64,000 nucleotides of DNA from Rhodothalassium salexigens DSM 2132 (GTDB taxonomy: Bacteria; Pseudomonadota; Alphaproteobacteria; Sphingomonadales; Rhodothalassiaceae), in assembly GCF_004341375.1 (NCBI RefSeq), contig NZ_SLXO01000002.1:186001-250000 (forward strand), given 5' to 3'. Positions 37,775-45,136 of the stretch are shown here, one piece after another (positions within the stretch are counted from its first letter, which is position 1; every line of letters starts with the position of its first letter). The translations under genes were made by a program, and so were the position numbers. A model generated the notes under the pieces. It did not search any database and was not told the origin of the DNA. It worked only from the letters and a program-made list of their open reading frames with translations.

Positions 37775-38587
37775 ATGTTCGGCACCAGCGATTTCTGGAC
37801 CAAGCAAACGCATCACCTGGACAAGATGACCATGGGCCAGTTGGTCCGTGCCTATTTTCGCTACTATGCGATCCAGGCCTATCTGGCGATTGCGGCGGTG
37901 TGCATCCTGATCGCCAGCTTCACCGTGACGGCGGTGGTGCCCAATCTGCTCGCCATCGGCTCGACCCTGATCTTGTTCCCGCTGGTCTGGTACATCCTGC
38001 ACCGCTGGGTGCTGCACGGCACCTGGCTTGCCAAGTCGCCGCTGACCGCCGCCACCTGGAAGCGTATCCATTACGACCACCATATGGACCCGCACAATCT
38101 TCAGGTGCTATTCGGCGCCCTGCACACCACTCTGCCGCCGATCGCGCTGATCACCATGCCGATCGGCTATGGCCTCGACGGCATCGGCGGGCTGTGCGTG
38201 GCGTTCGCCACCGGCTGCCTGATGGCCGCCGCCAACGAATTCGTCCACTGCATCCAGCATCTGTCGATCAAGCCGGGCAACGACGCGCTCAAGACCATGA
38301 AACTGCGCCATATGGCGCACCATTTCCACGACGAAGACGGCAATTACGGCATCACCGACTTCACCTGGGATCGCATCTTCGGCACCCTCTACGACCGCCA
38401 GGACCGGCCCGAGAAGAGCCCTTATGTGTTCAATCTGGGCTATGACGCGGCGATGGCGGCCCGATACCCTTGGGTCGCCGAGTTGTCCGGCGGCGTCGAC
38501 GAGCGCCACCCCAAGCACCGCCGGCCGCCCAAGGGCTATGACGAGTTGGCAGCCGACGGGGACGCCCCGGCAGCAGGCCAGAACTGA
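37775..38587 (+). CDS. Fatty acid hydroxylase / sterol desaturase superfamily protein
   Basis: The 270-residue membrane protein carries the histidine-box pattern of di-iron membrane hydroxylases. The boxes are HRWVLH (about 76-81), HYDHH (99-103), HCIQH in the last helix, and HMAHHFH near 190-200. Three to four transmembrane helices are predicted, at about 33-52, 58-75 and further on. The substrate could be a fatty acid, a ceramide-like lipid or a hopanoid; sequence does not say. A good GGAG precedes the ATG at 37775. It is followed 20 bases later by a GNAT gene, so the two may form a lipid-modification pair. Confidence 0.85.
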   Translation: MFGTSDFWTKQTHHLDKMTMGQLVRAYFRYYAIQAYLAIAAVCILIASFTVTAVVPNLLAIGSTLILFPLVWYILHRWVLHGTWLAKSPLTAATWKRIHYDHHMDPHNLQVLFGALHTTLPPIALITMPIGYGLDGIGGLCVAFATGCLMAAANEFVHCIQHLSIKPGNDALKTMKLRHMAHHFHDEDGNYGITDFTWDRIFGTLYDRQDRPEKSPYVFNLGYDAAMAARYPWVAELSGGVDERHPKHRRPPKGYDELAADGDAPAAGQN

Positions 38588-38607
38588 CCGGACTGTTCCA
38601 GCGCCCC

Positions 38608-39747
38608 ATGACCCAAAGCCTGACCCTGCGCCCGGTGACCGACCGGGCGGACCTGCGCGCGTTCATCCGTATGCCGCGCCAGGTCTTCGCCGACGATCCC
38701 AACTGGATCGTGCCGCTGGACCTCGAACGCCGCGACGTGTTCGACAAACAGCGCAACCCCTATTTCGCCACCGCCGAAGCGCAATACTGGATCGCCGAGC
38801 GCGGCGGCCGGCCGGTGGGGCGCATCTCGGCGCAAGTGGACGAACTGGCCCGCGGCGCCGGCGAGCCGGGCCTCGGCCATTTCGGCGCCTTCGACTGCCT
38901 GGACGACACCGAGGCGGCGGCGGCACTGTTCCAGGCCGCCGAGGATTGGCTGCGCGCCCGCGGCACGACCCGCGTGACCGGCCCCTTCACCCTGTCGATC
39001 AACGAAGAAACCGGCCTTCTGATCGACGGCTTCGACACCCCGCCACGGGTCATGATGGGCCACGCCAAGCCCTATTATGCGCGCCTGGTGGAGACCCAGG
39101 GCTATGCCAAGGTTCGCGATATCTATGCCTATGACCTGGACCTGACGCCCGGCTTCCCGCCCAAGGTGGCGCGCATCGTCGCCGCCGGCCGGCGCAACCC
39201 GCGCCTTGCCATCCGCCATGTGAACATGGCCGACCTGGACCGCGAAATCCGCGTCGTGTTCGACATCTTCAACAAGGCCTGGGCGGGCAATTGGGGCTTC
39301 GTGCCGTTCAATGAAGACCAGCTCAAGCATGCGGCGAAAACGCTCAAGCCGCTGATCGGGCCGGAGCGCTGCCAGATCGTCGAATATGACGGGCGCCCGG
39401 CGGCGTTCATGATCACCATCGCCGACGTCAACGACTGGATCGCCGACCTCAACGGCTCGCTGATGCCGTTCGGCTGGGCGCGCATGGTGTGGCGGCTGTA
39501 TCGCAGCTACCCCACCCGGGTGCGGGTGCCGCTGATGGGCGTGCTGCCGGAGTTTCAGCGCGGTGCCCTGGGCGCCACCATGGCGTTCATGCTGATCAAC
39601 GACATCCGCGACGAAACCGTCAAACGCGGCGCGCGCCAGGCCGAGTTGGGCTGGATTCTGGAAGACAATGCCGGCATGAACAACATGCTGCGCCAGATCG
39701 GCTGCCGGATCTACAAGACCTATCGGATCTACGAAAAGGCCCTTTGA
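38608..39747 (+). CDS. GNAT-superfamily acyltransferase-like protein (two-domain)
   Basis: The 379-residue protein has two repeats of GNAT-like fold. An N-terminal part reads RMPRQVFADDPNWIVPLDLE and includes YWIAERGGRPVGRISAQ. The C-terminal part has VPLMGVLPEFQRGALGATMAFMLIN, resembling an acetyl-CoA binding motif with Q-x-x-G-x-G/A. GGRPVGRI and DGRPAAFMI fit the beta-4 strands of each half. No signal or membrane segment is present, so it is cytoplasmic. It follows the histidine-box hydroxylase with a 20-base gap. It resembles long GNAT proteins of unknown substrate common in alphaproteobacteria. Confidence 0.8.
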   Translation: MTQSLTLRPVTDRADLRAFIRMPRQVFADDPNWIVPLDLERRDVFDKQRNPYFATAEAQYWIAERGGRPVGRISAQVDELARGAGEPGLGHFGAFDCLDDTEAAAALFQAAEDWLRARGTTRVTGPFTLSINEETGLLIDGFDTPPRVMMGHAKPYYARLVETQGYAKVRDIYAYDLDLTPGFPPKVARIVAAGRRNPRLAIRHVNMADLDREIRVVFDIFNKAWAGNWGFVPFNEDQLKHAAKTLKPLIGPERCQIVEYDGRPAAFMITIADVNDWIADLNGSLMPFGWARMVWRLYRSYPTRVRVPLMGVLPEFQRGALGATMAFMLINDIRDETVKRGARQAELGWILEDNAGMNNMLRQIGCRIYKTYRIYEKAL

Positions 39748-39967
39748 CGCGCCCCGGCTCTGCTCTGGCCTGCCCGGGCCCAGCCCGGACCAAGCCCAAA
39801 CCGGACCGAGCCCCGGGCCGGGCGATCCGGTGCCGGGGCGACCGGCGGTCGGTGTGGACGCCGCAAGTGGTCCCTTGAGCGGCGATCACACCGGCGCCAT
39901 ATCGCGACGGTAAGGTAAAGGCGTGCGCCTGCGCACCGCCCCCGCATCGTCACAAAGGCCCCCTGGC

Positions 39968-40954
39968 ATGATCCAACAGCTGAGAAACTATTTTCTGACC
40001 GGGCTGTTCACCGCCGCGCCGATTCTGATCACCGGCTATCTGACCTGGGTGTTCATCGACACGGTGGACAATATCGTCGTGCGCAACCTGCCGCCGCGAT
40101 ACAATCCCGACACCTATCTGCCGTTCTCGATCCCCGGACTCGGCATCTTGATCATGATCGCGTTTCTGACCCTGTTCGGCGCGCTGGCGACCAACTTCAT
40201 GGGCCGGACGCTGATCCGCATGGGCGAGCGCATCGTCGACCGCATGCCGATCGTCAAGTCGGTCTACGCCACGCTCAAGCAGATCATCGACACCATCTCG
40301 GCGCAGAACAGCGATACCTTCAAGGAGGTGGTGCTGGTGGAGTATCCGCGCAAAGGCATCTGGTCGCTGGCCCTGGTGTCGAGCCCGGCCAAGGGCCCGG
40401 TGCAGGCGCGCACGCCGGAGACCATGCTCAACGTGTTCCTGCCCACCACCCCCAACCCGACCAACGGCTTCCTGCTCTATGTGCCGCGCGAACAATGCCT
40501 GTTCCTGGATATGAGCGTGGAAGAGGCGATCAAATATGTGATTTCGGCCGGTCTTGTGGGCAAGAACAATGGCGAAGGCGAAACCCTGGCGATCCGCCCG
40601 CCAAACGAGCAGAAACGCGCCGGCGACACTACCGGCGACGGCACCGACAACCAGAACCCGACCGGCCCGGCCGGCCCGATCGGCCAAGACGGCGACGCGC
40701 CCCGGACAGCAAACGGCGACGGCAGCGACGGTGCCAGCAGCGGTGGCGACGGCAACACCGGCACCGCCTCGCCCATAGCCACGCCGGCAACCCCGGCGAC
40801 CGCCACCGATCCCCGGCTGACCAGCCTGGCGATGGCCCACAGCGCCGCCGCCGACCCCGCCCCGGCGGACCAGGCCCCGCCGGCCGCGCCGCCTAGCCCG
40901 AGCGCAAGGTCCGGACGGCGGCGTCTCTTTCGAAGAGGTAAAGCAACGTCCTGA
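39968..40954 (+). CDS. DUF502 family membrane protein with a long disordered tail
   Basis: The 328-residue protein has the DUF502 core in its first 200 residues: two transmembrane helices (about 8-30 and 57-80) and motifs YFLTGLFTAAPILITGYLTW, DRMPIVKSVYATLKQ and PTTPNPTNGFLLYVPRE. The function of DUF502 is unknown. The remaining 125 residues are Gly/Asp/Thr-rich and then Ala/Pro-rich, ending in basic RRRLFRRGKATS. Its last 62 bases overlap the end of recG, which is convergent. The shared part encodes the basic tail on one strand and the end of RecG on the other. Confidence 0.88.
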   Translation: MIQQLRNYFLTGLFTAAPILITGYLTWVFIDTVDNIVVRNLPPRYNPDTYLPFSIPGLGILIMIAFLTLFGALATNFMGRTLIRMGERIVDRMPIVKSVYATLKQIIDTISAQNSDTFKEVVLVEYPRKGIWSLALVSSPAKGPVQARTPETMLNVFLPTTPNPTNGFLLYVPREQCLFLDMSVEEAIKYVISAGLVGKNNGEGETLAIRPPNEQKRAGDTTGDGTDNQNPTGPAGPIGQDGDAPRTANGDGSDGASSGGDGNTGTASPIATPATPATATDPRLTSLAMAHSAAADPAPADQAPPAAPPSPSARSGRRRLFRRGKATS

Positions 40955-42974
40955 GCGCGGCGCTGCGCGGGCCCTGAAGCTCGGCGTCGCGGGCCAGGAT
41001 CAACCGGGCCTCGTCGCGCGCCCGGGCCATCAACTCGCCATGGGCTTCAAGGTCGGCCAGGCGAAACTGCGGCAGGCCGGTTTGCCGGGTGCCCAGCACC
41101 TCGCCGGCGCCGCGCAGCCGCAGATCCTCCTCGGCGATCAGGAACCCGTCGTCCGAGCGGCGCAGCACGTCGAGCCGGGCGCGCGCCGTCTCGCTGACCC
41201 GCTCGGCGCGCAGCAGCAGACAGCGCGACGCCTTATCGCCGCGCCCGACCCGGCCGCGCAACTGGTGCAACTGGGCGAGCCCGAAGCGCTCGGCGTGCTC
41301 GATCACCATCACCGTGGCGTTGGGCACGTCGACGCCCACCTCGATCACCGTGGTGGCGACCAGCAGGCGCGTGGTGCCGTCGGCGAAGGCGGCCATGGCG
41401 GCCTCTTTCTCCGCGCCCTTCAACTGGCCGTGCAGCAGCCCGACCCGGTCGCCGAAGCGCGCCGCCAGGTCGCGGTGGCGGTCGGCCGCTGCGGTCACGT
41501 CTAGCCCCTCGGCCTCCTCGACCAGCGGACAGACCCAATAGACCTGCTCGCCCTGGGCGATCGCCCGGCCGACCGCGTCGACCACCGCGTCGAGCCGGGC
41601 CAGCGATACCACCCGGGTGTCCACCGGCTGGCGCCCGGGCGGTTTTTCCTGGATGCGGCTGACCTCCATGTCGCCATAGACGGTCAGCGTCAGCGTGCGC
41701 GGGATCGGCGTCGCGGTCATCACCAGCGTGTCCACCGCCCGGCCCTTGCCCGACAGCGCCAGCCGCTGGAAGACCCCGAAGCGGTGCTGTTCGTCGATCA
41801 CCGCCAGCCCCAGATCCTTGAACTGGATCGCCTCTTCGATCACCGCATGGGTGCCGACCAGAAGGTGGATGCCGCCCGCCGCCAGGTCGGCCAGCAGCCG
41901 CGCGCGCTCGCCCTTGGGCGTCCGACCGGTGAGCACGGCGAGGCGCACGCCGGCGGCTTGGGCCAGGGGCGCCAAGCCGGCCGCGTGCTGGCGGGCGAGG
42001 ATCTCGGTCGGCGCCAGCATCGCCGCCTGGGTCCCGGCTTCGACTGCGGTCAGCATGGCGACCAGCGCCACCACGGTCTTGCCCGAGCCCACATCGCCCT
42101 GGACCAGCCGCAGCATGGCGTCGTCGGCGCCCATGTCGGCCAGGATCTGGTCGACCGCGGCACGCTGGTCGCCGGTCAGGTCGAACGGCAGGCAGCCCAA
42201 CGCCGCAGCCACCAGCCGGCCGTCGCCGGTCAGCGCCCGGCCCTTGCGCCGGCGCGCGCGCTGGCGCACCAGGGCGAGCGCCAGTTGATTGGCGAGCAAT
42301 TCGTCATAGGCCAGGCGGGCGCGCGCCGGGTGGTCGGGCTCGACGGCTTGCGCCTCGCTCGGCCGGTGCACGGCGTCGAGCGCGGCGTGCCAGGCCGGCC
42401 AGTGCCGCTCGGCGACCAGCGCCGGGTCGAGCCATTCGGGCAGGTCGGGCGCCTTGGCGAGCGCGGCGGCGGCCGCCTTGCGCACCACCTTGCCGCTCAA
42501 CCCCTCGGTCAGCGGATAGACCGGTTCGAGGGCCGGGATCAGATGTGCCTCGTCCTCGGCGACCACATAGTCGGGGTGGGCCATCTGCAACCGCTCGCCG
42601 AACAGCTCGACCCGGCCCGACACCAGCCGGGTGTGGCCGACCGGCAGCAGGCGGCGCAGATAGTCCTCGCGGCCATTGAAGAACACCAGCGCGATGCGGC
42701 CGGTGCCGTCCTCGCACAGCACCCGATAGGGCGCGCGCCGGTTGGCCGGCACCTGGTGGTCGACCACCCGCAGGGTCAGCCGCACCACCCGGTCGGCGGG
42801 CACGTCGGCGAGCGCGAAGGCGGCGCGCCGGTCCACCAGACCACTCGGCAGGTGCCACAACAGGTCGACCACCCGCTCGACCTCCAGGCGCGCGAACAGC
42901 TTGGCCAGCCGTGGTCCGATGCCGGACAGGCTGGTGATTTCGGCGAACAGCGGAAACAGGCTTTGCGGGCGCAT
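40893..42974 (-). CDS. recG: ATP-dependent DNA helicase RecG
   Basis: The 693-residue protein rescues stalled replication forks. It has an N-terminal wedge/OB region (LTLRVVDHQVPANRR to GHTRLVSGRVE), helicase motif I VQGDVGSGKTVVAL near 295-308 and motif II IDEQHRFG. Motif III is TATPIPRTL. The C-terminal RecA fold contains GRVGRGDKAS and the TRG region FLIAEEDLRLRGAGEVLGTRQ. Length and domain order are normal. The gene overlaps the DUF502 gene tail-to-tail by 62 bases. The upstream gap of 359 bases contains a repeat hairpin. Confidence 0.97.
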   Translation of the reverse strand: MRPQSLFPLFAEITSLSGIGPRLAKLFARLEVERVVDLLWHLPSGLVDRRAAFALADVPADRVVRLTLRVVDHQVPANRRAPYRVLCEDGTGRIALVFFNGREDYLRRLLPVGHTRLVSGRVELFGERLQMAHPDYVVAEDEAHLIPALEPVYPLTEGLSGKVVRKAAAAALAKAPDLPEWLDPALVAERHWPAWHAALDAVHRPSEAQAVEPDHPARARLAYDELLANQLALALVRQRARRRKGRALTGDGRLVAAALGCLPFDLTGDQRAAVDQILADMGADDAMLRLVQGDVGSGKTVVALVAMLTAVEAGTQAAMLAPTEILARQHAAGLAPLAQAAGVRLAVLTGRTPKGERARLLADLAAGGIHLLVGTHAVIEEAIQFKDLGLAVIDEQHRFGVFQRLALSGKGRAVDTLVMTATPIPRTLTLTVYGDMEVSRIQEKPPGRQPVDTRVVSLARLDAVVDAVGRAIAQGEQVYWVCPLVEEAEGLDVTAAADRHRDLAARFGDRVGLLHGQLKGAEKEAAMAAFADGTTRLLVATTVIEVGVDVPNATVMVIEHAERFGLAQLHQLRGRVGRGDKASRCLLLRAERVSETARARLDVLRRSDDGFLIAEEDLRLRGAGEVLGTRQTGLPQFRLADLEAHGELMARARDEARLILARDAELQGPRSAALRTLLYLFERDAAVRTLRSG

Positions 42975-43333
42975 GGGCGTCGGTCGGTCGGTTGGGAAGG
43001 GACAACAGGACGGGCGGCGGCGCGCCGTCTGATGAGCGGGCGTTTCGGCGGTTGTCCGGGCGGGCTCCGCCCTCGCACGAGCCCGCCGATCGGGTGTGCC
43101 GGGCGCTCGGTCTCGGACGAGCCCTGACGGGCTCGCGGACTGTTTGAAGCCGCCCTCACCCGTTCTCTGCCGACAAGCGGAAGACGGAAAAAAAGCCCCT
43201 CTCCCTGGGGGAGAGGGGATGGGGCGAGGGGCGGCCGCAGCGCATCCGGGGACGCGGCCGCGCGTGAGGGGCGGCTACCCGCGCCTGGACCGCCAAGTGC
43301 CGCGGATGACGCGGGCGGCCGCCTGGGCGCGGG
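42975..43333. other. Gap between recG and the AsmA-like gene, with a repetitive-element hairpin
   Basis: No gene is supported in these 359 bases. The right half carries an extragenic repeat with a ten-base stem (see the entry at 43196-43218) followed by a GGGG-rich tail. The left half must contain the recG promoter. Confidence 0.6.
43196..43218. repeat. Extragenic palindromic element, CCCCTCTCCC type
   Basis: CCCCTCTCCC and GGGAGAGGGG form a perfect ten-base stem with a three-base loop. The sequence is flanked by A-rich and then GGGGCGAGGGG sequence. This resembles a widely scattered proteobacterial extragenic palindrome that often acts as a bidirectional terminator or as a mobile REP-like unit. 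The seven consecutive A residues on its left side would be a T-tract for minus-strand transcripts arriving from the right, that is after the AsmA-like gene at 43334. Confidence 0.65.
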
Positions 43334-44251
43334 TCAGTTGGAGCCCGAGCCGCCGTCCTCGCCCTCGCCGTTCTTCTCCTTCTTCTCTTCGGCCTTTTCC
43401 TTGAGCTTGTCGAACAGGCCCCGGGCCGCCTCGCCGGCCTCGCCGTCCAACTTCTCGTCGAGCGTGCCACGGACCTTGTCGGTCATGTCCTGCTTGGCCT
43501 TGTCCTTGAGCGCGTCGGCCTTGTCCTCGATCTGCTGCTTGATGTCGCCGCGCAGTTGCAGATCCACCTTGCCCTTGGTCAGCTTGTCGAACAATTCCTG
43601 GGCCCGGTCGCTGGCCATCGCCTTGGTGACCTGGGGCATCAGCGCGTCGGCGACCAGACGCACCACCTCAGCCGGCGGCACGCCGTTCTGGTCGACGCCG
43701 ATACCGGTCAGGGTGATGTCGGCCAGTTCGAGCGTCTGGTCGGACAGGCCCACCGCACCGCCGGAAAAACGCAGCTTGGGCGCGGCGATGTGCAGGCGCT
43801 CGATGATCAGATTCTTGGTCGGCTCGCCGCTGTCCGCCGGCGCCGGGCCGGTGGCCTTTTCGAGGTTCTTCTGGATCACCTGCAGGTTGGTCAGGCCGCG
43901 CTTCGACGGCTCGACGACGATTTCGGGCTCGATCACGCTGATGTCGGCCACCTGGATGGTGTCGGACAACAGGCTCATGGGCGCCACGGTCAGCGACATC
44001 TCGCCCACCGAGATCGACTTGTCGGCGCTGTAGCCTTCGGGCGTGCCGACCACGAAGCCGCGAATGCCGGCGGTGCCGCCCAGGGGCTGGAACGACACGC
44101 CGTCGAGGCGCACGGGCGTGCCGGTCAGCGCCGGCCCGCGCTCGGACACGCCCTGGGTGATCAGGCTCTCGCCCTTGACCCAGACGAAGCCGAGCACCCC
44201 GGCGACCACCACCACGATGACGCCGATGAAGACAACGACAAAGCGAAGCAT
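43334..44251 (-). CDS. AsmA-like membrane protein of unknown function
   Basis: The 305-residue protein has a single N-terminal transmembrane helix (FVVVFIGVIVVVVAGVLGFV). The remainder is periplasmic with features of the AsmA/DUF748 beta-structure: NLQVIQKNLEKA, IIERLHIAAPKLRF and LELADITLTGIGVD. Its last 90 residues form a highly charged Lys/Glu helix, ending in GEGEDGGSGSN. AsmA-like proteins take part in lipid transport to the outer membrane, but this one is short. GGGAGA precedes the start. The upstream in-frame ATG, nine codons earlier, lacks it. Confidence 0.7.
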   Translation of the reverse strand: MLRFVVVFIGVIVVVVAGVLGFVWVKGESLITQGVSERGPALTGTPVRLDGVSFQPLGGTAGIRGFVVGTPEGYSADKSISVGEMSLTVAPMSLLSDTIQVADISVIEPEIVVEPSKRGLTNLQVIQKNLEKATGPAPADSGEPTKNLIIERLHIAAPKLRFSGGAVGLSDQTLELADITLTGIGVDQNGVPPAEVVRLVADALMPQVTKAMASDRAQELFDKLTKGKVDLQLRGDIKQQIEDKADALKDKAKQDMTDKVRGTLDEKLDGEAGEAARGLFDKLKEKAEEKKEKNGEGEDGGSGSN

Positions 44252-44418
44252 GAGTGTCTCCCGCAAAGAGGGGTCCAAATCTCCCTCCTAGGTGCGCGCC
44301 GGGTTGCGGCTTGTCAACGCACGGTCGCCCGGTTGACGCGCCGGGGCCGAATCTGATGCACGGGCGCCGACAAACCCTTGCGCTTTAACCCACCAGCCGG
44401 ACGGAAAGGAGATCCCCC

Positions 44419-44565
44419 ATGGCCAAATTGCAAGGACAAGCGAAAAAGACCGACAGCATCCAACGCTACAAGCGCACCTCGATCGGCGATTCGAAGCGCA
44501 CCCGCCCGCGCAGCAAGAACGCCTTCGCCAGCCGCACCACCCGCCGCGGCCAAGGCAAGGTCTAA
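44419..44565 (+). CDS. Small basic protein of 48 residues, unknown function
   Basis: An open frame of 49 codons starts with ATG preceded by a strong AAAGGAG, eight bases upstream. The product, MAKLQGQAKKTDSIQRYKRT and then GDSKRTRPRSKNAFASRTTR and RGQGKV, is very rich in Lys, Arg, Ser and Thr with no acidic cluster and no hydrophobic segment. It looks like a ribosome- or nucleic-acid-binding peptide. It is the only coding assignment possible on this strand in a 167+190-base window, and its codon use matches neighbours. I do not recognise a family. The gene is short enough to be missed by common gene finders. Confidence 0.65.
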   Translation: MAKLQGQAKKTDSIQRYKRTSIGDSKRTRPRSKNAFASRTTRRGQGKV

Positions 44566-44755
44566 GCCCGCGCGCCCTGCGCAGCCCCACCGCGCCCTTC
44601 ACCCACCCGCGCGCGCCCTGGCCAGCACCCACTGGCCGGCACCGCGCGCCGAGGGGCGCGGGAACGTGACGCGGCCGCCCGACCGCTCGCGCATCTGGAC
44701 GCGAGGCCGGCCAGGTCTTATGGCAGCAGCAGTCCAATAGCTGCGAGACACGACC

Positions 44756-45127
44756 ATGGCCGCCCCGTCCGAAGACCGCCCGCCCCGCCCCGGCCGCGAC
44801 GCCGCCCTGGACGCCGCCGCCCAAGCGGCTGCCCACAAGGCCGCCGCCGAAACGCCCCAAGACCTGGCGACCCGCAAGCGCCGGCTGGTGTTCCGGGCCT
44901 GGCACCGGGGCATCAAGGAAGCCGATCTGATTCTCGGCCAGTTCGTCGAACGCCATATCGACAGCTGGGACGCCGACGACGTCCGTTGGATGGAACGGCT
45001 GTTCGAAGAGAACGACCAGGACATCCTGACCTGGATCACCGCCCCCGACCCGGCGATCCCCGAGCCCTTCGACACGCCGCTGATGGCCGCCCTGCGCGCG
45101 CTTGACTATATGCGCCCGCGCGCCTAG
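44756..45127 (+). CDS. sdhE: FAD assembly factor SdhE
   Basis: The 123-residue protein contains the SdhE/DUF339 signature: RKRRLVFRAWHRGIKEADLI with the RGxxE motif, FVERHIDSWDADDV and LFEENDQDILTWITA. It attaches FAD to the flavoprotein subunit of succinate dehydrogenase. About 38 Ala-rich residues precede the conserved domain. It lies ten bases upstream of mfd on the same strand, the usual alphaproteobacterial pairing. It is in a different place from the sdh genes. Confidence 0.93.
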   Translation: MAAPSEDRPPRPGRDAALDAAAQAAAHKAAAETPQDLATRKRRLVFRAWHRGIKEADLILGQFVERHIDSWDADDVRWMERLFEENDQDILTWITAPDPAIPEPFDTPLMAALRALDYMRPRA

Positions 45128-45136
45128 GTCCGCCCG

